Source: Streptomyces cellostaticus
GTDB lineage: Bacteria; Actinomycetota; Actinomycetes; Streptomycetales; Streptomycetaceae
Assembly (NCBI RefSeq): GCF_023630175.1
Contig: NZ_JALLIN010000034.1
Location: forward strand, 1-64,000
Direction of reading: 5' to 3'
Length of the DNA stretch: 64,000 nucleotides
Shown: piece after piece, positions 40,435 to 49,742 of the stretch
Layout of the letters: each line of letters opens with the position of its first letter
How positions within the stretch are numbered: position 1 is the stretch's first letter
Program-made: the position numbers and the translations under genes
The notes under the pieces: generated by a model
What the model saw: only the letters and a program-made list of their open reading frames with translations
What the model was told of the DNA's origin: nothing
Database searches by the model: none

Positions 40435-41890
40435 TCAGCCGCGCAGCGCCCGCACCGCGGCCGCCAGCCGCTCGCCGAACCCGGCGTCGGCGTTGCGGAA
40501 GTTGCCGATCGCCCGCTCGGCGATCTCCTCGCGCGAGACCCGGGAGATCGCTCCGGCCAGGTTGGCGACCAGGCGCTCCCGCTCCTCCTCCGACATCAGC
40601 CGGTAGAGGTCGCCCGCCTGCGCGAAGTCGTCGTCCTCGGCGTGCGACGGCGTCGGGTGGTTGCCGGTGGCGGCGCTGAAGCCGTCGAACGGCCGCCACA
40701 GCGGCCGGCCGGTCTGCCCCGGACCCCCGAAGCTGTTCGGCTCGTAGTTCTTCGCGCCACCGTGCCGGCCGTCGTAGAGGCGGCCGTCCCGGGAGTGGGT
40801 GCGCGCCTCGGCGGCGTGCGGGCGGTTCACCGGGAGGTGGTCGGCGTTGACGCCGACGCGGTAGCGGTGCGCGTCCCCGTACGCGAACAGGCGGCCCTGG
40901 AGCATCTTGTCGGGGGACGGGCCGATGCCGGGCACGAAGTGCGCGGGGCTGAAGATCGACTGCTCGACCTCGGCGAAGACGTTCCGCGGGTTGCGGTTCA
41001 GCTCCAGCCTGCCGATCTCCATGACCGGGTAGTCCGCGTGCGGCCACACCTTGGTCAGGTCGAACGGGTCGAGGCGGTACGTCGGCGCCTCCGCGGCCGG
41101 CATGATCTGCACGCCCACGGTCCAGCTCGGGAACTCGCCGCGCTCGATCGCCTCCCGCAGGTCGCGCTGGTGGGAGTCGGGGTCCTTGCCCGCCAGGACC
41201 TCGGCCTCGGCGGCGGTGAGGTTCCTGATGCCCTGGTCGGTCTTGAAGTGGTACTTGACCCAGAAGACCTCGCCTGCCTCGTTGCTCCACTGGTAGGTGT
41301 GCGAGCCGAAGCCGTCCATGTGCCGGTACGACGCCGGGATGCCGCGGTCGCCGAACAGCCAGGTGACCTGGTGGGTGCTCTCCGGGCTCAGGCCCCAGAA
41401 GTCCCAGACGTTGTCCCGCCTCGGTGGAACCGGTGCCGGGATCGCGCTTCTGGGTGTGGATGAAGTCCGGGAACTTGATCGCGTCGCGGATGAAGAACAC
41501 CGGCGTGTTGTTGCCGACGAGGTCGTAGTTGCCCTCCTCGGTGTAGAACTTCAGCGCGAAGCCGCGCGGGTCACGGACCGCGTCCGGCGCGCCCAGGTTG
41601 CCCGCCACGGTCGAGAAGCGCAGGAAGGTCTCCGTCTCCTTGCCGATCCCGGAGAGGAAGGCGGCGCGCGTGTACGGGGTGACGTCGGCGGTCACCGTGA
41701 AGGTGCCGTACGCCCCCGCGCCCCGGGCGTGCACGACGCGCTCCGGGATGCGCTCGCGGTTGAAGTGGGCCAGCTTCTCCAGGAGCAGCTGGTCCTGCAC
41801 GAGCACCGGGCCGCCGACGCCCGCGGTCTCGCTGTTCTGGTTGTCGGCCACCGGCGCCCCGGCCTCCGTCGTGAGCGGTCCCTGCGTCAC
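40435..41890 (-). pseudogene. catA: monofunctional haem catalase with +1 frameshift
   Basis: The 5' part (from GTG 41890, after GGAGG) encodes TQGPLTTEAGAPVADNQNS... VVHARGAGAYG (catalytic His), GNNTPVFFIRDAIKFPDFIHTQKRDPGTGSTEA and then leaves frame. The 3' part resumes as ...SYRHMDGFGSHTYQWSNEAGEVF through RLFAYGDAHRYR (haem-ligand Tyr) to the stop at 40435. The switch is at GAGGCGGGACAACGTC, where homologues read GAGGCGGACAACGTC, so one extra G lies in the run at 41415-41417. Without it the ORF would be 484 codons, the normal length. It is either a sequencing error or a recent null mutation. Its regulator catR diverges upstream. Confidence 0.85.
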
Positions 41891-41931
41891 GTACGCCTCC
41901 TGCGTCATCACCGACCAGTCCTGTCCACTGG

Positions 41932-41990
41932 CCAAAGTCGTTTTCGATCCTACGTTGGACTTTGTCTAAGTCAAATGCCGTTCCAAAGTC
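41932..41990. promoter_or_regulatory. CatR-type operator region
   Basis: TTTGTCTAAGTCAAA at 41961-41975 is a 7-1-7 palindrome with one mismatched pair, as expected for a PerR/Fur-type box. CCAAAGTC occurs at 41932-41939 and 41983-41990, and inversely within GGACTTTG at 41957-41964. The region lies between the divergent catalase and catR genes. CatR is known to repress both in S. coelicolor. Confidence 0.7.
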
Positions 41991-42033
41991 ACACCCATTC
42001 GGGATCTGGTCCTCTTGCTGTTAGGCTGCTCCC

Positions 42034-42450
42034 ATGAGCGACCTACTGGAACGGCTGCGCGGACGCGGATGGCGGATGACCGCACAACGACGCGTGGTGG
42101 CCGAGGTTCTCGACGGCGAGCACGTCCACATGACGGCCGACGAGGTCCATGCGCGGGCCGTCACGAAGCTGCCGGAGATCTCCCGGGCGACCGTCTACAA
42201 CACGCTGGGCGAACTGGTGACCCTGGGCGAGGTGATCGAGGTCACCACGGACCGGCGCGCCAAGCGCTACGACCCGAACGCGCACCGGCCGCACCACCAC
42301 CTGGTCTGCGCCCGGTGCGGAGCCATCCGTGACGTGCACCCCACCGGCAATCCCCTCGCCGACCTCCCCGACGCCGAGCGCTTCGGCTTCACGGTGTCGG
42401 ACGTCGAGGTGACGTACCGGGGACTCTGCCCGGACTGCGCGGGTATCTGA
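42034..42450 (+). CDS. catR: Fur-family peroxide-sensing repressor CatR
   Basis: The winged helix spans MTAQRRVVAEVL...ISRATVYNTLGELVTLGEV. The metal-binding C-terminus has RPHHHLVCARCGAIRDVHP (His cluster and CxxC) and a second CPDC near the end that completes the structural zinc site. 138 residues. It matches S. coelicolor CatR closely from memory. TAGGCT at 42022-42027 ends 6 bp before the ATG and no ribosome-binding site is seen, so the mRNA is probably leaderless. Confidence 0.93.
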   Translation: MSDLLERLRGRGWRMTAQRRVVAEVLDGEHVHMTADEVHARAVTKLPEISRATVYNTLGELVTLGEVIEVTTDRRAKRYDPNAHRPHHHLVCARCGAIRDVHPTGNPLADLPDAERFGFTVSDVEVTYRGLCPDCAGI

Positions 42451-42479
42451 CGCGGGGCCGAGCGACGCGGGGCAGGTGA

Positions 42480-42508
42480 GGAGAGGGGCCGAGGCCCCTC
42501 TCCTTTTT
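42480..42508 (+). terminator. Rho-independent terminator of catR
   Basis: GGAGAGGGGCC (42480-42490) pairs perfectly with GGCCCCTCTCC (42493-42503) and is followed directly by TTTTT (42504-42508): one of the few canonical U-tract terminators here. Confidence 0.85.
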
Positions 42509-42558
42509 CGCGCTCGCTCCCGGGAAGCGAGGACGGCGGAACGACGGAAACGACCGAA

Positions 42559-42586
42559 GGCCGGAACCCATCTCTGGATTCCGGCC
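42559..42586 (-). terminator. terminator of the first tRNA-fMet gene
   Basis: GGCCGGAA (42559-42566) pairs with TTCCGGCC (42579-42586), 13 bp beyond the tRNA 3' end on its strand. Confidence 0.6.
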
Positions 42587-42598
42587 CTCGGCCTTCAG

Positions 42599-42672
42599 TA
42601 GCGGGGACAGGATTTGAACCTGCGACCTCTGGGTTATGAGCCCAGCGAGCTACCGAGCTGCTCCACCCCGCG
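42599..42672 (-). tRNA. initiator tRNA-fMet (CAU), copy 1
   Basis: The 74-nt cloverleaf starts CGCGGGGTGGAGCAGCTCGG. It has the anticodon stem CTGGG/CCCAG around CTCATAA and the T loop TTCAAAT. Initiator features are the unpaired position 1-72 (C against U) and three G-C pairs in the anticodon stem. CCA is not encoded. It is identical to the copy at 44799-44872. Confidence 0.95.
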
Positions 42673-42739
42673 TCGGTGAACACGACACTACGGGAGGGAA
42701 GCCCGCGGAAGCAAATCCATTACCGGCGGGTGGCCGGGG

Positions 42740-44590
42740 TCACGCGGACAGCTCCTCCCGCAGCGCGTCCCGCAGCCGACCCGCCCGCTCGGCCACCTCG
42801 ACCGGCCCCAGCGCCACCGCGCGGTCGGCCCACCGCTGTCCCTCCGCCAGCTCGCCCCGCCGCGCATAGACCAGGGCCAGCCGGAGCGCCGCCCGGCCGT
42901 GCCCGGCGTCGGCCGCGCGCGTCCACCACACCGCCGCCTCGGGCTCACTGCCCTCCCTGGCCAGCAGCAGGCCGAGGTTGAACGCCCCGTTGCGCGATCC
43001 GGCCTCGGCCGCCGCCCGGTACCACCGCGCGGCCTCCACCACGTCCCCCCGGGCCGCGGCGAGCATGCCCACCCGCACCTGGGCCCGGCGGTGCCCCTGG
43101 GAGGCCGCCCGCTCGTACCACTCCTCGCACTCGGTCTTCTCGTGCACGATCTCCCCCAGCTCGTGGGCCGGCTCCGGGGGCCGTCGCGCGTCCAGCAGGG
43201 TCGCGAGCCGGTACGCCGCCTCGGGGTTGCCCCCGCCGGCCGCGCAGCGCAGGTGCCGCTCGGCCCCCTGCTCGTCGCCGTCGCGCAGCCGGGCGATCCC
43301 GACCTGCAGTGCGGCCTCGGTGTGCCCGGCCGCGGCCGCGCGCTCGTACCAGCGCAGCGCGATCCCGGCGTCCTCCCCGGTGCCCCGCGCCGCGTACAGG
43401 ATGCCCAGGTTGAACGCGGCGTCGACGCTGCCGGCCTCGGCCGCCTTGGAGAACCAGGGCTCCGCACCGGCCGGGTCGTCGCCCTGGAGGAGCAGGATGG
43501 CCAGCGCGTTCGCAGCCTCCCGGTGCCCGGCGTACGCCGCCCGCCGGTACCACTGCTCGGCCTGAGCGGTGCGCCCCTGCTCGGCGCAGAGCAGCCCGAG
43601 GTTGTAGGCCCCGTTGTCGTCCCCCGCGTCCAGGGCGGCCCGGTACCAGCGCTCGGCGGTCTGGGTCTCGCCGCGCTCGGCGTGCAGCGCGCCCAGCGCG
43701 TTGGCCGCGTTGCCGTCGCCGTCCTGGGCGGCCCTGAGCCACCACACGGCGGCGCTCTCGGTGTCTCCGGCGTCGCGCAGCAGGAATCCCAGCGCGCAGG
43801 CCGCCCGGGCCTCCCCGTCCTTGGCGGAGGTCAGGTACCAGCGTCCGGCCTCCTTGAGATCCCCGCGCTTCTCCAGGATCGACCCGAGGTGCAGCGCGGC
43901 CCGCCGGTGACCGCGCGCGGCGGCCTGCCGGTACCACTGCTCGCTCTCCTCGCCCGCGTTCCCCTCGCCCGCGCTCCCCTCGACAGCGTTGTCGGACCCG
44001 GCCTCGTCCGCCGCGCCGGCCTTCCCGTCGAGCGCGCGCGCCAGCCGGTAGGCGGCCTCACGGTGCCCGCGTTCGGCGGCCGCCCGCATCCAGTCCCCGG
44101 CCGCGGCGTCCCCGCGGTGCTCCAGCAGGTCGGCGAGCGCGTAGGCGCCCAGGGCGTGGCCCTGCTCGGCGGACTGGCGCAGCCAGTACTCGGCGGCGGG
44201 CTCGTCCCCGCGCTCGCGGTGGTGGCGGCCCAGCGCGTGCGCGGCGGCGGCGGAGCCGGCCACCGCGGCGATCCGCCACCAGCCGGCGGCCTCCTCGGCA
44301 TAGCCGCGCTGGTGCAGAAGGACGCCCAGGTTGTTGGCGGCGGCGCGGTCGCCGGCCGCGGTGGCGGCACGCAGGTGCGGCTCGGCCCCGTCGAGGTCTC
44401 CGCCGCGCAGGAGCATGGCGCCGAGGACGCTCATCGCCTCGGTGTCGCCGGTCCCCGCGGCGAGCCGGAGGCGCACGTCCTCGGCGACATCCCCCATGTC
44501 ACCCATTTCATCCCGGGTCGGCCCCTCACCCGGAGACTGCACAAATCGCCCTGTCTCGAACAGAGTTGCCTTGTCCCCCATAACGTCCAT
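42740..44590 (-). CDS. Sel1/TPR-like repeat protein
   Basis: The protein has 616 residues with at least a dozen ~36-residue repeats of the form A..G...A...LG.LL...G....AE.WYR.AA..GH..AA, the Sel1-like/TPR consensus, from about residue 40 to the end. No signal peptide or enzyme motif is seen, so it is probably a scaffold for protein-protein contacts. ATG 44590 has AGGTGG upstream; ATG 44581 (MGDKATLF) is also possible. A low-complexity GNAGEES/EGSAGEGNA insert at about 198-215 interrupts the repeats. It lies between two identical initiator tRNA genes on the same strand. Confidence 0.87.
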   Translation of the reverse strand: MDVMGDKATLFETGRFVQSPGEGPTRDEMGDMGDVAEDVRLRLAAGTGDTEAMSVLGAMLLRGGDLDGAEPHLRAATAAGDRAAANNLGVLLHQRGYAEEAAGWWRIAAVAGSAAAAHALGRHHRERGDEPAAEYWLRQSAEQGHALGAYALADLLEHRGDAAAGDWMRAAAERGHREAAYRLARALDGKAGAADEAGSDNAVEGSAGEGNAGEESEQWYRQAAARGHRRAALHLGSILEKRGDLKEAGRWYLTSAKDGEARAACALGFLLRDAGDTESAAVWWLRAAQDGDGNAANALGALHAERGETQTAERWYRAALDAGDDNGAYNLGLLCAEQGRTAQAEQWYRRAAYAGHREAANALAILLLQGDDPAGAEPWFSKAAEAGSVDAAFNLGILYAARGTGEDAGIALRWYERAAAAGHTEAALQVGIARLRDGDEQGAERHLRCAAGGGNPEAAYRLATLLDARRPPEPAHELGEIVHEKTECEEWYERAASQGHRRAQVRVGMLAAARGDVVEAARWYRAAAEAGSRNGAFNLGLLLAREGSEPEAAVWWTRAADAGHGRAALRLALVYARRGELAEGQRWADRAVALGPVEVAERAGRLRDALREELSA

Positions 44591-44756
44591 CGTCGCACCA
44601 CCTGCAACCTGGGTACACCCGGTATACCGCAGCCCGTGAGGTCACTTCAGCGTTTTGTCGACATGCCCACAGAGAGACAAGTCAAACACAGACGGCCCAA
44701 CTCCCCACGGCGGCGCGGCCGTCGCTTGCGATCTGTACATGAGTTCGCACACCACG

Positions 44757-44789
44757 AAGGCCCGGATCCCTGTGAGGAATCCGGGCCTT
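44757..44789 (-). terminator. terminator of the second tRNA-fMet gene
   Basis: AAGGCCCGGAT (44757-44767) pairs perfectly with ATCCGGGCCTT (44779-44789), 10 bp beyond the tRNA 3' end. Confidence 0.75.
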
Positions 44790-44798
44790 CGTCTTCAG

Positions 44799-44872
44799 TA
44801 GCGGGGACAGGATTTGAACCTGCGACCTCTGGGTTATGAGCCCAGCGAGCTACCGAGCTGCTCCACCCCGCG
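44799..44872 (-). tRNA. initiator tRNA-fMet (CAU), copy 2
   Basis: The sequence is identical to copy 1 at 42599-42672, with the same C-U mismatch at the top of the acceptor stem and GGG/CCC in the anticodon stem. The flanks differ beyond the shared CTTC just after the 3' end. Like copy 1 it is on the minus strand, 2.2 kb away. Confidence 0.95.
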
Positions 44873-44913
44873 CCGTTGCTCAGCAACCGTATCACGGCGC
44901 GGGGTGGTCTTGA

Positions 44914-47814
44914 TCAGCTCTTGCCGTCGCTCGGCGCCTTGTCGCCCCCCGCGGCCTTGTCCGCCTTGGCCTGCGCCTCCTCGGCACGCTTCAGCGCGGC
45001 CTCGAGATCGTCCTGCGCCTTGGCGTAGGCGGACCAGTCGGGCTTCGGCTTGCCCAGGGCCTCCTGACCGGCCTCGAACGCCTTCTGGGCGTCGTCGAGC
45101 GCCTCCCTGACCGTCGGGTTGCCGGTGTCGGGCGGGTTGTTCCCGGTCTTCGGCGGAGTGGTGGTCGAACCCTGTACGCCGAACACCTTGTCGAGCGCCT
45201 CGTCCAGAGTGTTCTCGAAGGCCGTCCTGCCCTCGTAGGTGACCAGCACCTTGCGCAGCAAGGGGTACTTCAGCGAACCGCCACGGACGTAGACGGGCTC
45301 CGCGTAGAGCAGTCCGCCGTCCAGCGGCACGGTCAGCAGGTTTCCGTACTCGACCTTGGAATGGCCTCTGCTCAGCAGGCTGATGGTCTCGGCGATGTCC
45401 GACTCGGAGTTGAACTGGCTCTGCACCTGCTTGGGTCCGTACACCGTGGTGCTCGCCGGCAGTTTCAGGAGTCTGATCTTGCCGTAGCCGCTCGTGCCCG
45501 GATCGGAGTCGACGGCCATGAAGGCACTGAGGTTGTCCCGCCCGTTCGGCGTGAACGTCGTCGTCAGCGAGAACGCCTGGGCGCTCTGGTCCGGCATCTT
45601 CATGGTCAGGTAGTACGGCGGCACCGCGTCACCGGAGTCGTTGGACGGGTCGTCCGGGACCTCCCACACCTCGCTGCCGCTGAGGAAGGTCTGCGCGTCG
45701 GTCACGTGGTAGCGGGTCAGCAGCTCACGCTGGACCTTGAACAGGTCCTGCGGGTAGCGCAGGTGCTCCAGCAGGTCAGCGGAGATGTCCGCGCGCGGCT
45801 GGACCGTACCGGGGAAGGCCTTCATCCAGGTCTTCAGCACGGGGTCCGCGGTGTCCCACTGGTAGAGCTCGACCTCGCCGGTGTACGCGTCGACGGTGGC
45901 CTTCACCGAGTTGCGGATGTAGTTGACCTGGTTCTGCTGCGCCACGACCGCCCGGGAGTTGTTCGTCGCGGTCAGCGAGTCGGCCGTCGTGTCACCGAGC
46001 GTCGTGCGGGACGCGTACGGATAGCCGTTCGTGGTGGTGTACGCGTCGACGATCCACTGGATGCGGTGGTTGACCACGGCCGGATAGGCGTCGCCGTCGA
46101 TGGTCAGCCAGGGGGCGACCGCCTCGACGCGCTCCTTGGGGGTGCGGTTGTACAGGATCCGCGATCCCTTGCCGATCGCACCGGAGTAGAGGATCTGCGG
46201 CTCGTTGAACGCCACCGCGTACGCGGCCCGGTTGACCGGGTTGTCGAGGTTGACCCCGCTCTTGCCCTGGTAGCTGGTGGTCTTCTCCCGCTCGTTGTCG
46301 GAGTAGTCGACCTCCTTCTGGGGGCCGCCGACGATCGAGTAGGTGGTGGTCTTCTCGCCGTAGTAGATCTGCTGCTTGTAGCTGCCGAGGGAGCCCTCGG
46401 ACGGCAGGTTCTTCTCGGTGAAGACCGGGCGGCCCTCGGCGTCGGCCGCGGTGCCCTTGGCGGCGACCGCGCCGTAGCCGTGCGTGTAGCGGAAGTGGTC
46501 GTTGATCCAGTTGTTCTTCGGGATGCCGCCCAGGTTCAGCTCACGCAGGCCGATGACGGTGTCCTGCTCCTTGCCGTCCTTGGCGTAGCGGTCCACGTCG
46601 AGGTTGGTCGGGAACCCGTAGTAGGCCTTGATCTGCTGCAGTTGCTGGAACGTCGGCGAGACGACGTTCGGGTCCATGATGCGGATGCTCGCCGTGTCGC
46701 CGACCTTGTCGCGCAGCGTGGTCCTGTCCGCGGTGGTGGACTTGCCGGCGTACTCGGTGACCTCGGTGTCGTCGATGCCGTACGCCTCGCGGGTCGCCTT
46801 GAGGTTCTTCTGCACGTACGGGGCTTCCTTGGCCTGCTCGTTCGGCTGCACCTGGAACTTCTGCACGATGGCCGGGTACAGGCCGCCGATCAGGATCGCG
46901 GAGAGGACCATCAGCCCGAAGCCGATCACGGGTAGCTGCCAGGTGCGCCGCCACAGGGTGGCGAAGAACAGCAGCGCGCAGATGACCGCGATGCAGAACA
47001 GGATCGTCTTGGCCGGCAGATAGGCGTTGGCGTCGACGTAGCGCAGTCCGGTCCAGTTGCCGGTCGCCTTGAAGTCGCTGGACTTGACGGCGAGCCCGTA
47101 CCGGTCCAGCCAGTAGGCGACCGCCTTCAGCGCCACGAAGACGCCGAGGAGCACCGACAGGTGCCCGGTCGCGGCGGCGGTGGCGCGCGCGCCCGGGCTG
47201 GTGACGCGCAGCCCGCCGTACAGGTAGTGGGTGAGCGCGGCGGCGATCAGGCACAGGATCGCGGTGGCGAAGCCGAAGCCCAGCAGGAACCGGTACCAGG
47301 GCAGGTCGAAGGCGTAGAAGGAGACGTCGAGGTGGAACTGCGGGTCCTTCTGGTGGAAGGGCACACCGTTGACCCACATCAGCCAGGTGCGCCACTGACC
47401 GGCCGCGGAGGCGCCGGCGATCAGGCCGACGAGGCTGGCGACGGCGAGCAGCAGCCAGGTCTTGTACGGCGCGATGCCCATCCGGTAGCGGTCCAGGCTC
47501 TGCTGCTCCATGGACATGGCGCTCAGCGGCGGCCGCAGCCGGTGGGCCAGCCAGATGTTGAGGCCGACGGCGACGGCCATCAGCAGTCCGAAGACGAAGA
47601 ACAGCCCGATCTTGGTCCACAGCGTGGTCGTGAACACGGACGAGTAGTGCACCGACCGGTACCACTGCCAGTCCGTCCAGAAGCCCGCGAACATGGTGAA
47701 CACCATGCCGAGGACGGCGAGGACGCCCAGTGTCATGAGCAGGGCCCGGGCCCGCCGGGACGGGCGTCCCGCTCTGATCCGTGGCCCCGTCGGGCCTCCG
47801 CCGCGGTCCGGCAT
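44914..47814 (-). CDS. UPF0182 family large membrane protein
   Basis: The 966-residue protein has about seven membrane helices in the first 320 residues (LLMTLGVLAVLGMVFTMFAGFWTDWQWY ... IGFGLMVLSAILIGGLYPAIVQKF). A large extracytoplasmic UPF0182 domain follows (YGIDDTEVTEY, ILYNRTPKERVEAVAPWLTIDGDAYP, WIVDAYTTTNGYPYA). A C-terminal Ala/Lys/Glu-rich coiled-coil tail begins near residue 885. Function unknown despite wide conservation in actinobacteria. ATG 47814 (MPDRGGG) is preferred; GTG 47835 is possible. Confidence 0.9.
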   Translation of the reverse strand: MPDRGGGPTGPRIRAGRPSRRARALLMTLGVLAVLGMVFTMFAGFWTDWQWYRSVHYSSVFTTTLWTKIGLFFVFGLLMAVAVGLNIWLAHRLRPPLSAMSMEQQSLDRYRMGIAPYKTWLLLAVASLVGLIAGASAAGQWRTWLMWVNGVPFHQKDPQFHLDVSFYAFDLPWYRFLLGFGFATAILCLIAAALTHYLYGGLRVTSPGARATAAATGHLSVLLGVFVALKAVAYWLDRYGLAVKSSDFKATGNWTGLRYVDANAYLPAKTILFCIAVICALLFFATLWRRTWQLPVIGFGLMVLSAILIGGLYPAIVQKFQVQPNEQAKEAPYVQKNLKATREAYGIDDTEVTEYAGKSTTADRTTLRDKVGDTASIRIMDPNVVSPTFQQLQQIKAYYGFPTNLDVDRYAKDGKEQDTVIGLRELNLGGIPKNNWINDHFRYTHGYGAVAAKGTAADAEGRPVFTEKNLPSEGSLGSYKQQIYYGEKTTTYSIVGGPQKEVDYSDNEREKTTSYQGKSGVNLDNPVNRAAYAVAFNEPQILYSGAIGKGSRILYNRTPKERVEAVAPWLTIDGDAYPAVVNHRIQWIVDAYTTTNGYPYASRTTLGDTTADSLTATNNSRAVVAQQNQVNYIRNSVKATVDAYTGEVELYQWDTADPVLKTWMKAFPGTVQPRADISADLLEHLRYPQDLFKVQRELLTRYHVTDAQTFLSGSEVWEVPDDPSNDSGDAVPPYYLTMKMPDQSAQAFSLTTTFTPNGRDNLSAFMAVDSDPGTSGYGKIRLLKLPASTTVYGPKQVQSQFNSESDIAETISLLSRGHSKVEYGNLLTVPLDGGLLYAEPVYVRGGSLKYPLLRKVLVTYEGRTAFENTLDEALDKVFGVQGSTTTPPKTGNNPPDTGNPTVREALDDAQKAFEAGQEALGKPKPDWSAYAKAQDDLEAALKRAEEAQAKADKAAGGDKAPSDGKS

Positions 47815-47977
47815 CTGGAAAGCCAAGGTGCGCACCTCGAAGTTCGCTGTCGAAACGTCAGGCCCCCGCTTTCACGGGCCGGCCGAGGCCCCCCGTGATC
47901 GCGGGCCACACCTATGCAACTTACTCACGGTTCACTCGGTTCCCGATTCCGCCCGGGAACGAGGCAGGATTGTGACC

Positions 47978-48520
47978 ATGTCCAACACTCCCATGGCGGC
48001 GAACCCGCTCACCCGGACCGTGCTCGAGATCGACGAGTACGCCTCCGGCCTCGGCTGGGACCAGCCCGCCCGCCTCTTCGCCCTCGTAGACACCGCACGA
48101 CTGCGGGCCCAGGAACCCTCGCTCGCCACCCAGCTCGGCCTCGACGACGAGTCCGAGACGGCCGGCCTCACCCCGATCGAACAGGACGAGGTTCCGACGG
48201 ACAAGGCCCTTGACGAGTTCCTCGGCACCATCGCCTGGCCGGACGCGGTGGTGGGCTGCGCGCTCACCGTGGAGCGCCTGATGCTGCCGCCGTCCGCCGA
48301 GGCACAGGTTCCGCAGGGCCTGGGCGAGGGCGGGCTGGCGAAGTGGGTGGCTGAGCACCCCGAGCGCCAGGAGGTCCGCATGACGGTCGCGGTGCTGCGC
48401 GACGGCGGCCGCGAGTCGGCGCTGCGGCTGCGCGAGAAGGACTCCGCGACGGAGGTCCTGACGGGGCCGGAGCTGGTGCCGGGGCTGGCCGAGGCGCTGG
48501 CGGCGACCTTCGCGGACTGA
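47978..48520 (+). CDS. PPA1309 family protein
   Basis: The protein has 180 residues with the PPA1309 pattern: NPLTRTVLEIDEYASGLGWDQPARLFALVDTARL at the N-terminus, then AWPDAVVGCALTVERLMLPP and VRMTVAVLRDGGRESALRLREKDS. It is cytosolic and uncharacterised, found across actinobacteria beside the UPF0182 gene, from which it diverges. GGCAGGA precedes the start. Confidence 0.85.
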   Translation: MSNTPMAANPLTRTVLEIDEYASGLGWDQPARLFALVDTARLRAQEPSLATQLGLDDESETAGLTPIEQDEVPTDKALDEFLGTIAWPDAVVGCALTVERLMLPPSAEAQVPQGLGEGGLAKWVAEHPERQEVRMTVAVLRDGGRESALRLREKDSATEVLTGPELVPGLAEALAATFAD

Positions 48521-48539
48521 TCCCCTGCGGTAAGGCGAC

Positions 48540-48570
48540 GGGGGCGCTCCCGGTGCTCGGGCGCGCCCCC
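48540..48570. terminator. bidirectional hairpin between convergent genes
   Basis: GGGGGCGC (48540-48547) pairs with GCGCCCCC (48563-48570), between the PPA1309 gene and the convergent PDZ-protease gene. Confidence 0.6.
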
Positions 48571-48593
48571 GGCCGCGTCCTCGGGGCCGCGGG

Positions 48594-49691
48594 TCAGCTC
48601 TTGGCGGTGCACTTCGGCAGGGCGGCCGTGTCGCCGCCGCGGATGTCCTTCAGGGCGTCGAGCGCGTCGCCGATGGTCTTCACCCTGACGAGCGTGAGCC
48701 CGCTCGGGGTGTCCTTGGCGGCCGCCGCGCAGTTGTCGGCGGGGGTGAGGAAGTACCGGGCGCCCTTGCTGCGCGCGCCGACGGTCTTCATCTCGATGCC
48801 GCCGATCGGCCCGACCGTCCCCCCGTCGTCGATGGTGCCGGTGCCGGCGACGAAGTTGCCGCCGGTGAGGCTGCCCGGGGTGAGCTTGTCGTAGATGCCG
48901 AGCGCGAACATCAGTCCGGCGCTGGGGCCGCCGACGTCGGCGAGCTTGATGTCGATGCTGAACGGGAAGGTGTGGTCGGTCCCGGCGGAGATCCCGACGA
49001 TGGCGCGCCGGGCGCCGCTGTCGTGGGAGCCCGCCGTCGTGATCTCCACGTCCCGGGTCTTCGCCGCCGTCCTGTGCTGCTTCTCGGCCGCGGCCTGCTC
49101 CTTGGCCGGGACGACGGTGAGGACGACCTTCTGGCCGGGCTCGTGCCGGGTGACGAACTCGGCGACGTCGGACGGCTGCTTGACGGCGGTCCCGTCCACG
49201 GCCCTGATCACGTCCCCGGCGTGCAGCCTGCCCTCGGCCGGGGAGCCCTTGACGACGGTGGAGACGATCACCCAGGACTTCACGGGGACGCCGAGTTCCT
49301 TGAGGGCGGCGACCTTGGCGCTCTCCTGGGACTGGCTGAACTCCTCGGCGTTCTCCTGGGTGGACTGCTCCTCGGTCTTGCCGTCCGGGTAGAGGGTGTC
49401 GTGCGGCACGATCTTGGTGTCGTGCGCCAGCCAGCCGTAGACAGCCTCCACCAGGTTCATCCGGAAGTCGGCGCTGGTGACCCTGACGGTGGTCATGTTC
49501 AGGTGACCGTCCGTCGCGTACGTCTTGTGGCCGGAGATCTGCAGCACCGGCTCGCCGTCGTGCTCACCGAGCGTGTTCACGGTCGGCCCGGGGGACATCT
49601 CCGCGTACGGCACGGGGATCAGCACTCCCGCGCACAGGAGCGCGATCAGCATCAGGGTGGAGGCGAGCATCGTCGCGGTGCGGCGTGGCAT
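48594..49691 (-). CDS. membrane-anchored PDZ / Lon-type (S16) serine protease, YlbL family
   Basis: The protein has 365 residues. One N-terminal membrane anchor (residues 8-27) and a PDZ domain (about 130-195: VVKGSPAEGRLHAGDVIRAVDG) precede a Lon-like protease domain with GGPSAGL (Ser257) and GGIEMKTVGA (Lys302), a complete Ser-Lys dyad. It acts outside the membrane, probably in envelope quality control. ATG 49691. The 58-residue membrane protein gene lies 51 bp upstream on the same strand. Confidence 0.9.
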   Translation of the reverse strand: MPRRTATMLASTLMLIALLCAGVLIPVPYAEMSPGPTVNTLGEHDGEPVLQISGHKTYATDGHLNMTTVRVTSADFRMNLVEAVYGWLAHDTKIVPHDTLYPDGKTEEQSTQENAEEFSQSQESAKVAALKELGVPVKSWVIVSTVVKGSPAEGRLHAGDVIRAVDGTAVKQPSDVAEFVTRHEPGQKVVLTVVPAKEQAAAEKQHRTAAKTRDVEITTAGSHDSGARRAIVGISAGTDHTFPFSIDIKLADVGGPSAGLMFALGIYDKLTPGSLTGGNFVAGTGTIDDGGTVGPIGGIEMKTVGARSKGARYFLTPADNCAAAAKDTPSGLTLVRVKTIGDALDALKDIRGGDTAALPKCTAKS

Positions 49692-49742
49692 GGCACGACA
49701 GTACGGGACGCCTCTGTCAGCACACCGTCAGGGCACCCGTGC

